The position numbers and the translations under genes were made by a program. Shown piece by piece: positions 1 to 8,998 of a DNA stretch of 64,000 nucleotides. The DNA comes from Streptomyces fradiae ATCC 10745 = DSM 40063 (GTDB lineage Bacteria > Actinomycetota > Actinomycetes > Streptomycetales > Streptomycetaceae). Below the pieces are notes generated by a model. The model made no database searches. It was given only the letters and a program-made list of their open reading frames with translations, and had not been told where the DNA came from. The stretch lies in assembly GCF_008704425.1 (NCBI RefSeq), contig NZ_CP023696.1, positions 792,501 through 856,500 on the forward strand. Direction: 5' to 3'. Position 1 is the first letter of the stretch. Every line of letters begins with the position of its first letter.

Positions 1-2
1 AG

Positions 3-1562
3 GAGGCGGAGCGGGAGCAGGGTCGCGCCCGCAAGGCGGTCGAGGCGGTGGCCGCCGACCTCATAGCGCGGGGCAACCTCGCCGGCGGTGAGGCCCAGCA
101 CGTGCTGGAGGCCCAGGCCATGATGGCGCAGGACCCCGAGCTGATGGCCGACGTGGAGCGTCGTATCGCCGTGGGGTCCACCGCCGAGCGGGCCGTGTAC
201 GACGCGTTCGCCGCGTACCGGGCGCTGCTGGCGAGTGCCGGGGAGTACCTGGCGGGGCGGGTCGCGGACCTCGACGACGTGCGCAACCGGATCGTGGCGC
301 GGCTGCTGGGTGTGCCGATGCCGGGTGTGCCGGACAGTGACGAGCCGTACGTGCTGATCGCCAGGGACCTGGCGCCGGCGGACACGGCGCTGCTGGACCC
401 CTCCCTGGTGCTCGGTTTCGTCACCGAGGAGGGCGGGCCGACCAGTCACAGCGCGATCCTCGCGCGGGCGCTGGGCGTGCCGGCCGTGGTGGCGCTGCCC
501 GGTGCGTGCGAACTGGCCGAGGGCACCGTGATCGCGGTGGACGGCAGCACGGGCGAGGTGTTCGTCGAGCCGGGCGAGGAGCGGCGGACCGAGATGGAGC
601 GTGCCGCGCGGGAGCGGAAGGCGGCGCTGGCGGCCTCGACCGGTCCGGGTGCCACGTCGGACGGTCACCGGGTGCCGCTGCTGGCCAATGTCGGCGGGCC
701 CTCGGACGTGCCGGCGGCTGTCGAGGCCGGGGCCGAGGGCGTCGGGCTGTTCCGTACGGAGTTCCTGTTCCTCGACGACAGTGAGCGGGCGCCGTCGGAG
801 GAGAAGCAGGTCGAGGCGTACCGCAAGGTCCTGGAGGCGTTCCCGGAGGGCCGGGTCGTGGTGCGGGTGCTGGACGCGGGGGCGGACAAGCCGCTGGCGT
901 TCCTGACACCGGCGGACGAGCCGAATCCCGCGCTGGGCGTGCGGGGGCTGCGGACGCTGCTGGACCACCCCGAGGTGCTGCGGACGCAGCTGACCGCGCT
1001 GGCGAAGGCGGCCGAGGGGCTGCCGGTGTACCTCGAGGTCATGGCGCCGATGGTGGCGGACCGGGCCGACGCGAAGGCGTTCGCGGACGCGTGCCGCGAG
1101 GCGGGGCTGCGGGCGAAGTTCGGCGCGATGGTGGAGATCCCGTCGGCGGCGCTGCGGGCGCGGTCGATCCTGCGGGAGGTGGAGTTCCTCTCGCTGGGGA
1201 CGAACGATCTCGCGCAGTACACGTTCGCGGCGGACCGGCAGGTGGGGGCGGTGTCGCGGTTGCAGGACCCGTGGCAGCCGGCGCTCCTCGACCTGGTGGC
1301 GATGGCCGCCGAGGCGGCGCGGGCCGAGGGCAAGAGCTGCGGGGTGTGCGGTGAGGCCGCGGCGGATCCGCTGCTGGCGTGTGTGCTGACGGGTCTGGGG
1401 GTCACCTCCCTCTCGATGGGTGCGGCGTCGATTCCGTATGTGCGGGCGACGCTGGCGAAGTACACGCTGGCGCAGTGCGAGCGCGCCGCCGCCGCCGCGC
1501 GGGCCGCGGACTCGGCCCAGGAGGCGCGGGTCGCCGCGCAGGCGGTGCTGTCCGGCGAGTGA
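3..1562 (+). CDS. ptsI: PTS enzyme I (phosphoenolpyruvate-protein phosphotransferase), 5' end missing
   Basis: Enzyme I takes phosphate from PEP onto a histidine and passes it to HPr, starting sugar uptake by the cytoplasmic PTS. The frame is open from base 3, so the gene starts left of the window. About 519 codons are visible against roughly 555 for the family, so little is missing. Seen: the phosphohistidine motif GGPTSHSAI near visible codon 149, GLFRTEFLFL of the PEP-binding barrel, EFLSLGTNDLAQYT, and the catalytic cysteine in CGVCGEAAADP near codon 450. A strong hairpin follows the stop. Identification is secure. Confidence 0.97.
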   Translation, partial: EAEREQGRARKAVEAVAADLIARGNLAGGEAQHVLEAQAMMAQDPELMADVERRIAVGSTAERAVYDAFAAYRALLASAGEYLAGRVADLDDVRNRIVARLLGVPMPGVPDSDEPYVLIARDLAPADTALLDPSLVLGFVTEEGGPTSHSAILARALGVPAVVALPGACELAEGTVIAVDGSTGEVFVEPGEERRTEMERAARERKAALAASTGPGATSDGHRVPLLANVGGPSDVPAAVEAGAEGVGLFRTEFLFLDDSERAPSEEKQVEAYRKVLEAFPEGRVVVRVLDAGADKPLAFLTPADEPNPALGVRGLRTLLDHPEVLRTQLTALAKAAEGLPVYLEVMAPMVADRADAKAFADACREAGLRAKFGAMVEIPSAALRARSILREVEFLSLGTNDLAQYTFAADRQVGAVSRLQDPWQPALLDLVAMAAEAARAEGKSCGVCGEAAADPLLACVLTGLGVTSLSMGAASIPYVRATLAKYTLAQCERAAAAARAADSAQEARVAAQAVLSGE

Positions 1563-1603
1563 GGCCGGTGTGCCGCCGCTGAGCCGGTGGTGAGTGGGGC
1601 GTG

Positions 1604-1630
1604 AGGGGCCTTCCCGGCGGGAGGGCCCCT
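1604..1630. terminator. Hairpin terminator between convergent genes
   Basis: A 12-bp stem (AGGGGCCTTCCC pairing with GGGAGGGCCCCT, one T-G wobble) closes over a GGC loop, 42 bases after the ptsI stop and 17 bases before the 3' end of the minus-strand gene. Without a U-tract it can serve both directions. Confidence 0.75.
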
Positions 1631-1646
1631 TCGCCGTGTCCGCGGG

Positions 1647-2591
1647 TCAGTGGTGGGTGGGGTGGCCGTCGTCGGGGGTGAGGTCGAAGCCGGGGCGGTA
1701 CTCGACGCCGGGCTCGGGTGGCAGTGGTTCGCCGGTGCGGGCGTCGGTGCAGTACGCGTCGAAGACCTCGGCCTCGGTGAGGGGGACGAGGCGGCCGTGG
1801 TCGAGGCGCCATCCGCGAAGGCGGTCGGGGTGGCCGGGCGTGCTGGTGCGCAGGACGAGGCCGCCGGGGGTGGTGCGGGCGATGCCGGCGGCGAGGACGG
1901 TGAGGAACTCCGTGCCCTCGGCGGAGTCGAGGGGTGCGGAGCCGGTGGGTGCCGTGTCCGGGTGGTCCGGGTCGGCCGTCTCCGGGTGGTCGGGGTGCGG
2001 GGTGTCGGTGCGCAGGGCTGCCAGCAGGTGCTCGTCGGCGGCGGGGACGCTGCAGACGAGCTGGTGCCTGCCGGGTCCGGCGAGGTGGAGGATGCGCAGG
2101 ACCGTGTCGGCGGCCTGGTCGAGGGCGGCGCGGCCGATGTCCTGGCCGCAGTCGGCGCACGGGCCGGCTTCGTCGAGGAGGAGCGTGGCGTACGCCCGGG
2201 TGGTGTGGCGGACGGCGGCGTCGACGAGGAGCGCGAGCAGTCGGCCCATGGGCTGGCCGGTGTAGGGGACGCGGGCGCCTCGGGCGGCGGACTCGGCGGT
2301 GTAGCGGGTGCGGCTGGTGCGCGAGTCGGGGTCGATTCCGGTGTCCGCGCAGTACGCGGCGTAGTCCTCGGGGTCGAAGAGGGTGACCGTCGTGTGGATG
2401 CCGTCGGCGGCGAGGGTGCGCAGGAGGCGCTCGGTCGCGCGGAGGTAGGCGGGGTGGTCGTCGAAGGGGAAGCTGGCGTAGCGGCGCATGGCCGCGAAGT
2501 CCTGCTCGTCGGCGAGGACGCCGAGGGTGGCCGGGACTTCGCGGCGCAGGGCGTGCCGCAGCGCCGTGGTGTTCCTGGTCGGGTGTGCCAT
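1647..2591 (-). CDS. Conserved hypothetical protein, 314 aa
   Basis: I do not recognise a named family. The protein is soluble-looking, with no signal peptide or membrane segment. The N-terminal third reads like a folded alpha/beta domain (SFPFDDHPAYLRATERLLRTL, then VTLFDPEDYAAYCADTG). The middle holds a CADCG motif near residue 150 that could bind metal with other residues. The C-terminus ends in YRPGFDLTPDDGHPTHH, which is histidine-rich. The ATG at 2591 has AGGGGGA four bases upstream. It lies downstream of and codirectional with acetoacetyl-CoA synthetase only across a gap, so co-transcription is uncertain. Probably an actinobacterial conserved protein. Confidence 0.8.
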   Translation of the reverse strand: MAHPTRNTTALRHALRREVPATLGVLADEQDFAAMRRYASFPFDDHPAYLRATERLLRTLAADGIHTTVTLFDPEDYAAYCADTGIDPDSRTSRTRYTAESAARGARVPYTGQPMGRLLALLVDAAVRHTTRAYATLLLDEAGPCADCGQDIGRAALDQAADTVLRILHLAGPGRHQLVCSVPAADEHLLAALRTDTPHPDHPETADPDHPDTAPTGSAPLDSAEGTEFLTVLAAGIARTTPGGLVLRTSTPGHPDRLRGWRLDHGRLVPLTEAEVFDAYCTDARTGEPLPPEPGVEYRPGFDLTPDDGHPTHH

Positions 2592-2667
2592 GGGTCCCCC
2601 TGGTGATCGGCTGGTGCTCGATGCTCACTCAGCGTAATCAGGGGGACTGACAGTGGCGGTGGGCCGG

Positions 2668-4680
2668 TCAGTCGGCGCGCTTGCGCGCCCGGTCGTGGGC
2701 GAGGTTCTCGTAGAAGCGCAGCAGGTCGAGGTTGTCGACGGAGCCGGGGTTGACGGCCTTGTCGAGGGGGGTGCCCTGGAGGAGGCGCTTGACGGGGACC
2801 TCGATGCGCTTGCCGGTGAGGGTGTGGGGGACGCCGGGGACTTCGATGATCTCGTCGGGGACGTGGCGGGGGGAGAGTTCGGCGCGGATGGTGCGCTTGA
2901 CGCGGTCGACGAGCGCGTCGTCGAGGGTGGCGCCGTCGGCGAGGTGGACGAAGAGCGGCATCCAGTAGCCGCCGTCGGGCTCCTCCAGGCCGATGACGAG
3001 GGATTCCCTGATCTCGGGGAGGCGCTCGACGGCTTCGTAGATGTCGGCGCTGCCCATGCGGACGCCCTGGCGGTTGAGGGTGGAGTCGGAGCGGCCGTGG
3101 ATGACGACGGAGCCGTGGTCGGTGACGGTGATCCAGTCGCCGTGGCGCCAGACGCCGGGGTAGGTGTCGAAGTAGCTGTCGTGGTAGCGGCTGCCGTCGG
3201 GGTCGTTCCAGAAGCGGATCGGCATGGACGGCATGGGGTTGGTGACGACGAGTTCGCCCACCTCGCCGACGAGGGCCTTGCCGTTCGGGTCCCAGGACTG
3301 GAGGTCGGTGCCCAGGCAGGGGGCCTGGAGTTCGCCGATGTGGACGGGGAGGGTGGGGACGGCTCCGGCGAAGCAGCTGCAGACGTCGGTGCCGCCGCTG
3401 ACGGAGGCGATCCACAGGTCGTGGCCGGCGTCGGCGAACTCGTCGTGGAGCCAGCGGAAGCCGTCGGGCGGCAGTGGCGAGCCGGTGGTGGCGACGCAGG
3501 TGACCTTGGACAGGTCGTGGTCGCGGGCCGGGTGGACGCCCGCCTTGCGGCAGGCCATCACGTAGGCGGCCGAGGTGCCGAAGAGGGTGGCGCCGGTGCG
3601 TTCGGCGACGCGCCACTGGGCGTCGACGGACGGGTGGCCGGGGCTGCCGTCGTAGAGGACGACGGTGGTGCCGGTGAGGAGGCCGGACACCAGGAAGTTC
3701 CACATCATCCAGCCGGTGGAGGTGTACCAGAAGAACACGTCGTCGGGGCCGAGGTCGCAGTGGAGGCCGAGCTGCTTGAAGTGCTCCAGGAGGATGCCGC
3801 CCTGGGACTGGACGATGGCCTTGGGCAGGCCGGTGGTCCCGGAGGAGTAGAGGATCCACAGGGGGTGGTCGAAGGGGACCTGCTCGTAGCGGGGCTCGGC
3901 GTCGGTGGAGGTGAGGGCGTCCCAGGAGAGGGCGCCCTCGGGGGCGTCGGTGCCGAGGAGGGGGATGTGGACGACGGCGCGGAGGGTGGGCAGTTCGCGG
4001 CGGAGTTCGGCGACGGTGTCGCGGCGGTCGTGCTCCTTGCCGCCGTAGCGGTAGCCGTCGACGGCGAACAGGACGACGGGCTCGACCTGCTGGAAGCGGT
4101 CGAGGACGCTGCGCGCCCCGAAGTCGGGGGCGCAGCTGGTCCAGACGCCGCCGACGGCCGCGGTGGCGAGGAGGGCGGTGACGGCCTGCGGGACGTTGGG
4201 CAGGTAGCCGCTGACGCGGTCGCCGGGGCGTACGCCGATGGCGCGCAGCTCGGCGGCGAGGGAGGCGACCTGGCGGCGCAGTTCGGCCCAGGTGACGGGG
4301 GTCGGCTCGTGGGTCTCGTCGACGTGGAGGAGGGCGGGGGCGTCCGCCCGCTGGTCGGCGGCGCGCAGGGCGTGCTCGGCGTAGTTGAGGGTGGCGCCGG
4401 GGAACCACTGGGCGCCGGGCATGGCGCGGTCGCCGAGTACGCGTGTGGAGGGGGTGGCGAAGCGGACGTCGAACCATTCGGTGACGGCCTGCCAGAAGGT
4501 GTCGAGGTGGTCGGTGGACCAGCGGTGGAGTGCCGGGTATCCGCCGTTCGCGGGGGCCCCGTGGCGCTCCGCGGCCCAGGCCTGGAAGCGGGTGACCGCG
4601 GCGGAGGCGATGCGGTCCTGGTCCGGCTGCCAGAGCGGCTCGGCTGGCTCGGAGTGCGCTGTCGCTGACGTCGATGTCAT
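2668..4680 (-). CDS. aacS: Acetoacetyl-CoA synthetase
   Basis: Activates acetoacetate (ATP, CoA) to acetoacetyl-CoA, linking ketone-body or leucine catabolism to the acetyl-CoA pool. It is a 670-residue ANL-superfamily enzyme. Seen: the N-terminal ACAS cap (LWQPDQDRIASAAVTRFQAW), the AMP-binding loop LYSSGTTGLPKAI near residue 277, VSGGTDVCSCF, HGRSDSTLNRQGVRMG, and the catalytic lysine region TLTGKRIEVPVKRLL near 620. The ATG at 4680 is chosen over an upstream in-frame start at 4728 because AGGGAG sits about ten bases ahead and family members begin here. It is divergent from the GH31 gene; a palindrome lies between them. Confidence 0.93.
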   Translation of the reverse strand: MTSTSATAHSEPAEPLWQPDQDRIASAAVTRFQAWAAERHGAPANGGYPALHRWSTDHLDTFWQAVTEWFDVRFATPSTRVLGDRAMPGAQWFPGATLNYAEHALRAADQRADAPALLHVDETHEPTPVTWAELRRQVASLAAELRAIGVRPGDRVSGYLPNVPQAVTALLATAAVGGVWTSCAPDFGARSVLDRFQQVEPVVLFAVDGYRYGGKEHDRRDTVAELRRELPTLRAVVHIPLLGTDAPEGALSWDALTSTDAEPRYEQVPFDHPLWILYSSGTTGLPKAIVQSQGGILLEHFKQLGLHCDLGPDDVFFWYTSTGWMMWNFLVSGLLTGTTVVLYDGSPGHPSVDAQWRVAERTGATLFGTSAAYVMACRKAGVHPARDHDLSKVTCVATTGSPLPPDGFRWLHDEFADAGHDLWIASVSGGTDVCSCFAGAVPTLPVHIGELQAPCLGTDLQSWDPNGKALVGEVGELVVTNPMPSMPIRFWNDPDGSRYHDSYFDTYPGVWRHGDWITVTDHGSVVIHGRSDSTLNRQGVRMGSADIYEAVERLPEIRESLVIGLEEPDGGYWMPLFVHLADGATLDDALVDRVKRTIRAELSPRHVPDEIIEVPGVPHTLTGKRIEVPVKRLLQGTPLDKAVNPGSVDNLDLLRFYENLAHDRARKRAD

Positions 4681-4822
4681 GGGGGTGTGCTCCCTGGCTG
4701 TACGCGGATCTGCGTGTGGTCCGCGCACGTGCTGGGTGTGCGCGGACGCGGCTCACAGGGACGATGCCACGGGGAGGGGTTTCGCACCAGGTCTGCCCAC
4801 CCATGGTCGGCTTGTTGAACAT

Positions 4823-4835
4823 GTGGTGTCACCAC
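4823..4835. promoter_or_regulatory. 13-bp palindrome in divergent promoter region (candidate operator)
   Basis: GTGGTGTCACCAC is a perfect inverted repeat (6-bp arms, central T) in the 214-base gap between acetoacetyl-CoA synthetase and the GH31 gene. The arms resemble GntR or LacI half-sites, but no regulator gene is adjacent. Its role is inferred only from symmetry and place. Confidence 0.45.
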
Positions 4836-4894
4836 GGGTGAACGGTTGCTGAACGCCTCCCGCCGGCGGCTCGGCGGGTGGCAGGGTGAGCGCC

Positions 4895-7267
4895 ATGAGC
4901 GGTCGTGAGCTGGTGCGTTCCATGTGGGTGTTCGGCAGGGTGCGGGGTCCTCGGGCGCTGCGCTCGGTGTGGCGTCAGCGGCGGGCGGATGCCGCGGGGC
5001 TGCCGCGGCGGGGGCCCGAGCGGGCGCGGGTGCCGGGTCGGGTGGTGGGGGCGGAGCCGCTGCCGGGCGGGGGGATCGTGCGGTTCGCGCGGTCGGAGCT
5101 GCGGGTGTGCGTGACGGCGGGGGCGGCGGTGTTCTGGGGGTGGGACGGGGCGGAGCCGCTGCCGTCGTACGCGCTGGCGGGTGAGGTGCCGGAGCCGGAC
5201 GGGCGCGTGGTGCTGGAGCCGGACACGGAGGGCGGCTGGCGGGTGGTGGCCGAGCGGGTGACGGTGGCGGTGTCGCGCAACGGCGCGGTGGAGGTGCGGA
5301 CGCCGGGCGGGGTGGTGCTGCGGCGGGAGCTGCCGCCGCGCTGGTGGGAGCCGGTGGGCGGGGGCGGGGCGCGGTGGGTGCAGCGGTCGGAGGTCCCGGC
5401 GGACGCCCGGTTCTTCGGGCTGGGCGGGCGGGCGGCGGGGCCCCGGCTGCCGGAGGGGACGTACCGGCTGTGGAACTCCGATCCGCGGGGGGCGTTCGGG
5501 CCGGGGACCGATCCGCTGTACCTCACGATGCCGGTGCAGTGGGTGGTGGCGGACGCGGGGACGCACCTGGCGTTCTACGACAGCACGTGGGACGGGCGGG
5601 TGTCGCTGCGGGAGGGCGGTGAGGGCGCGGGGTCGGGGCACGACCGGCCGGGGCTGAGCGAGGTGCGGATGGACGGGGGGCCGCTGCGCTGCTGGGTGGT
5701 GGTGGGGTCGCCGGCGCGGATCGCGCACGGGTGGGCGCAGCTCACGGGTGCTCCGGCGGTGCCGCCGTCGTGGGCGCTGGGGCCGCAGCACGCGCGGTGG
5801 GGGTTCGGGAGCGCCGAGGAGGTGCGGCGGGTGGTGGCCGGGTACCGGGAGCGGGGGCTGCCGTTGTCGGCGGTGCACCTGGACATCGACCACTACGAGG
5901 GGCACCGGGTGTTCACGGTGGACCGGGAGCGGTTCCCGGATCTGCCGGGGCTGGCGGCCGAGCTGCGGGAGCGGGGGGTGCGGCTGGTGTCGATCGTGGA
6001 CCCGGCGGTGAAGGCGGAGCCGGGCGGGGCGGTGTACGGGAGCGGCGCGCGGGTGGGGGCGCGGGGGGCCTTCGTGCGGGACGCGCGCGGGGAGGTGGTG
6101 CGGGGGGTGGTGTGGCCGGGTGAGTGCGTGTATCCGGACTTCACCGACCCTCAGGTGCGCCGGTGGTGGGGCGGGCTGTACGCGGAGCGGCTGGAGCAGG
6201 GCTTCTCGGGGGTGTGGCACGACATGAACGAGCCGGTGTCGTTCACGCCGTTCGGGGACATGACGCTGCCGCGGTCGGCCCGGCACTCCCTGGAGGGCCG
6301 GGGCGGTGACCACCGGGAGGCGCACAACGTGTACGGGCTGGCGATGGCGCGCGCCGGATACGAGGGGCTGGCGCGGCTGCGGCCGGAGGAGCGGCCGTTC
6401 CTGTTCTCCCGGTCCGGCTGGGCGGGGATGCAGCGGTACGGCGGCACGTGGTCGGGGGACGTGGCGACGGGGTGGCCGGGGCTGCGGGCGTCGCTGGCCC
6501 TGGTGCTGGGGCTGGGGCTGTGCGGGGTGCCGTACTCGGGTCCCGACGTGGGCGGTTTCGACGGCCATCCGTCGCCCGAGCTGTATCTGCGGTGGCTGCA
6601 GCTGGGGGCGTGGCTGCCGCTGTTCCGTACGCACTCGGCGATCGACGCGGGGCGGCGGGAGCCGTGGGAGTTCGGCGCGGAGGCGCTGGAGCACGCGCGC
6701 GAGGCGATGGCGGAGCGGGAGCGGTTGCGGCCGTACTTCGTGACGCTGGCGCGGCTGGCCCGGCTGACGGGGGCGCCGTACGCGCGCCCGCTGTGGTGGG
6801 CGGCGCCGGAGGACCGGCGCCTGCGGGACTGCGGGGACGCGTTCCTGCTGGGGGACGCGCTGCTGGTGGCGCCGGTGCTGGCGCGGGGCGCGCGGCGGCG
6901 GGTGGTGCGGCTGCCGCGGGGCCGCTGGTACGACGTGGCGACGGAGCGGGCGTACGAGGGGCCGGGGCTGGTGCTGGTGGACGCGCCGCTGTCGCGGGTG
7001 CCGGTGCTGGCGCGGGCGGGGGCGGTGGTTCCGGTGCGGGGTGCCGGCGGGGCGGTGGAGCTGGAGGTGTGGGCGCCGGCTTCCGACCGGGCGGGGGGCG
7101 GTCTCCTCGTGCGGGACACCGGTGACGGGTGGGACCCGGCGGAGGTGGAGCGGTACGTGTCGCGGTGGAAGGGCGGCGAGGTGCGGGTGGAGCGTGTGAC
7201 GGGCGAGGGGACGGTGGCCGTGGGGCCGGAGGGGGTGCGGGTGCGGGGGCTGGGCGGGGCGGGGTAG
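4895..7267 (+). CDS. Glycoside hydrolase family 31 (alpha-glucosidase/alpha-xylosidase type)
   Basis: Predicted to release alpha-linked glucose or xylose from oligosaccharides with retention. About 790 residues without a signal peptide, so probably cytoplasmic. Seen: an N-terminal beta-sandwich, the barrel with LDIDHYEGHRVFTVD, the nucleophile aspartate in WHDMNEP near residue 443, the acid/base region FSRSGWAGMQRYGGTWSGD near 520, VPYSGPDVGGFDGHP, and LFRTHSA. The DMNEP form is typical of GH31. The ATG at 4895 is preferred to GTG 4886 because AGGG lies eight bases before it. Substrate cannot be told from sequence. Divergent from acetoacetyl-CoA synthetase and convergent with a Nudix gene. 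Confidence 0.92.
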   Translation: MSGRELVRSMWVFGRVRGPRALRSVWRQRRADAAGLPRRGPERARVPGRVVGAEPLPGGGIVRFARSELRVCVTAGAAVFWGWDGAEPLPSYALAGEVPEPDGRVVLEPDTEGGWRVVAERVTVAVSRNGAVEVRTPGGVVLRRELPPRWWEPVGGGGARWVQRSEVPADARFFGLGGRAAGPRLPEGTYRLWNSDPRGAFGPGTDPLYLTMPVQWVVADAGTHLAFYDSTWDGRVSLREGGEGAGSGHDRPGLSEVRMDGGPLRCWVVVGSPARIAHGWAQLTGAPAVPPSWALGPQHARWGFGSAEEVRRVVAGYRERGLPLSAVHLDIDHYEGHRVFTVDRERFPDLPGLAAELRERGVRLVSIVDPAVKAEPGGAVYGSGARVGARGAFVRDARGEVVRGVVWPGECVYPDFTDPQVRRWWGGLYAERLEQGFSGVWHDMNEPVSFTPFGDMTLPRSARHSLEGRGGDHREAHNVYGLAMARAGYEGLARLRPEERPFLFSRSGWAGMQRYGGTWSGDVATGWPGLRASLALVLGLGLCGVPYSGPDVGGFDGHPSPELYLRWLQLGAWLPLFRTHSAIDAGRREPWEFGAEALEHAREAMAERERLRPYFVTLARLARLTGAPYARPLWWAAPEDRRLRDCGDAFLLGDALLVAPVLARGARRRVVRLPRGRWYDVATERAYEGPGLVLVDAPLSRVPVLARAGAVVPVRGAGGAVELEVWAPASDRAGGGLLVRDTGDGWDPAEVERYVSRWKGGEVRVERVTGEGTVAVGPEGVRVRGLGGAG

Positions 7268-7456
7268 CGGGGCGGGCGGTGCCGGGCGGGCGGCGCGGGT
7301 GTGGGGGCTGCGGGGGGCTGGAACGGTGCGGGTGCGGTGGTTGCGGGGGGGGGGCGGTGCGGGTGTGGGGCGGTCGCTCGTGCGTCGTCGGGCGTTCGTA
7401 CCGGGCGGGTGGCCGTTCCCGCTTTCCAGGCGGGCGACCGTGCTGGGCGGGCGCTC

Positions 7457-7972
7457 CTACCGGCTCGGGTGTGCGTAGTGGCCGGCGAACCACTTGCGGG
7501 CGGCCTCGGTGTGGAGGGGGAAGGCGAGGCGGGCCGGTGCGTACAGGATGTGGTGGCCGCTGGTCTCGGCGGTCGGCGCGGAGGGCGGCAGCGCGCTCGC
7601 GGGGCGCTCCGGGAGCAGGCCGAAGAGGAGGAGGTGCCCGCCGGGCGAGCTCATGGCGTCGGCCAGGCGGACGTCGTGGGCGGGCGCCTCGATGCCGGTC
7701 TCCTCGCACAGCTCGCGGACGACGGCGCCGCGCCAGTCCTCGGCGTGGTCGATGAAGCCGCCGGGGAGGGCGACTCCGCCGCGCTCGGGCTCGATGGTGC
7801 GGGTGATGACGACGAGGCCGGTGCCGCGCGGTCCGGTGACGGGCAGGAGGGCGACCGCCACGGGGAGGGGGTTGCGGTAGGTGGGGATGGCGCAGGAGGG
7901 GCAGGTGCGGGGCCAGGGGCCGTCGGGGTCGGCGAACGGGGTGCCGCAGTGGGCGCAATGGGTGGGGTGCAC
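7457..7972 (-). CDS. Nudix hydrolase with N-terminal zinc ribbon
   Basis: Hydrolyses a nucleoside diphosphate linked to another moiety; the substrate is unknown. About 171 residues. The N-terminus carries a two-knuckle zinc ribbon (CAHCGTPF then CPSC), as in NudC-like and many actinobacterial Nudix proteins. The Nudix box is complete from GGFIDHAED to VVRELCEETGI, with all catalytic glutamates present. Start is uncertain: GTG 7972 (MHPTHCAHCG) or GTG 7981, neither with a clear ribosome site. Only 45 bases separate it from the divergent dipeptidase gene, so the two promoters must overlap or lie inside the coding regions. Confidence 0.88.
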   Translation of the reverse strand: MHPTHCAHCGTPFADPDGPWPRTCPSCAIPTYRNPLPVAVALLPVTGPRGTGLVVITRTIEPERGGVALPGGFIDHAEDWRGAVVRELCEETGIEAPAHDVRLADAMSSPGGHLLLFGLLPERPASALPPSAPTAETSGHHILYAPARLAFPLHTEAARKWFAGHYAHPSR

Positions 7973-8017
7973 GGGGCGCACTGTACCGAGGGCCGGGCCG
8001 GGGGTAGACGGGGTGGC

Positions 8018-8998
8018 ATGAAGGGAACTGCCGCCGGTGCGCGGGGTGCGGTCGCCGCTGTCGTCCTGGGGGCCCTGGCCCTCGCTCCCCCGGCGGCCGG
8101 GACGGTGGCGGGTCCGGCGGCGGTCCGTGAGGCCGCGTCGGGTGGGGGCGTGCTCGGCGGTCGCGCGCTTGGCGGGGACGTGGGCGGTGGGGACGTGGGC
8201 GGTGGGAGCGGGCTCGCGGGGGCGGCGGGGAGTGGGGCGGTGCGCGGGGGGACGGCGGGTGGGGTCGTGGCGGAGGGTGCGGGGGCGGGCACGTTCGTGG
8301 AGTTGCGGGCGGTGGACCCGACGGTCCTCCAGGAGATGCGGTACGCCACGGCGCACACCTTCGTGGGGACCCCGGTGGACGGGTACCGGGCACCGGTGTG
8401 CCTGCTGACGCGGCCCGCCGCCCGTGCGCTGCACCGGGCGCAGGCGCGGCTGCTGCGGCGCGGCCTGTCGCTGAAGGTGTACGACTGCTACCGGCCGCAG
8501 CGGGCCGTGGACCACTTCGTGCGGTGGGCGCGGGACCCGGCGGACCAGCGGATGAAGGCCGCCTTCTATCCGCGCGTGGACAAGGCGCGGCTGTTCGCGG
8601 ACGGGTACGTCGCCGAGCGGTCCGGGCACAGCCGCGGCTCGACGGTGGACGTCACGCTGGTGCGGCTGCCGAGGGAGCCGGCGCGTCCGTACGTACCGGG
8701 AGAGCCGCTGGTGGACTGTACGGCGCCGCGGGAGGCGCGGTTCCCGGACGACTCGGTGGACATGGGTACGGCCTTCGACTGCTTCGACCCGCTGTCGCAC
8801 ACCGACGACCCGCGCGTGCGGGGCGCGGCGCGGGCGAACCGGGACCTGCTGCGGGGCGTGCTCGCGGCGGAGGGGTTCGTGAACCTGCCGGAGGAGTGGT
8901 GGCACTTCACGTACCGGCCGGAGCCGTTCCCCGACACCTACTTCGACTTTCCCGTCGAGGCGGTCAGGTCGCGGCCGGCTCCGGCGTGGGCTCGGTGA
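8018..8998 (+). CDS. Secreted D-alanyl-D-alanine dipeptidase (VanX/DdpX family)
   Basis: Cleaves D-Ala-D-Ala, either recycling cell-wall dipeptide or lowering vancomycin-target precursor. 326 residues: an Ala-rich signal peptide (about residues 1-30), a Gly/Ala linker to about 85, then the peptidase M15 domain. Seen: YDCYRPQRAV, the zinc and catalytic motif SGHSRGSTVDVTL near residue 200, DMGTAFDCFDPLSH, and NLPEEWWHFTY with the general-base glutamate and zinc histidine near 293. The predicted export and absence of vanS/R/H/A nearby favour a wall-recycling role over vancomycin resistance (inference). Its last 35 bases overlap the 3' end of cvnD tail to tail. Confidence 0.9.
   Translation: MKGTAAGARGAVAAVVLGALALAPPAAGTVAGPAAVREAASGGGVLGGRALGGDVGGGDVGGGSGLAGAAGSGAVRGGTAGGVVAEGAGAGTFVELRAVDPTVLQEMRYATAHTFVGTPVDGYRAPVCLLTRPAARALHRAQARLLRRGLSLKVYDCYRPQRAVDHFVRWARDPADQRMKAAFYPRVDKARLFADGYVAERSGHSRGSTVDVTLVRLPREPARPYVPGEPLVDCTAPREARFPDDSVDMGTAFDCFDPLSHTDDPRVRGAARANRDLLRGVLAAEGFVNLPEEWWHFTYRPEPFPDTYFDFPVEAVRSRPAPAWAR

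Noticed and set aside
665..4822. 1385-codon minus-strand ORF across ptsI and acetoacetyl-CoA synthetase
   Set aside because: Arg/Pro-rich shadow of real genes, typical of GC-rich DNA; crosses two well-supported genes and a terminator.
8018..8998. Vancomycin resistance vanHAX cluster
   Set aside because: Only a secreted VanX-like dipeptidase is present; no vanH, vanA, vanS or vanR nearby.
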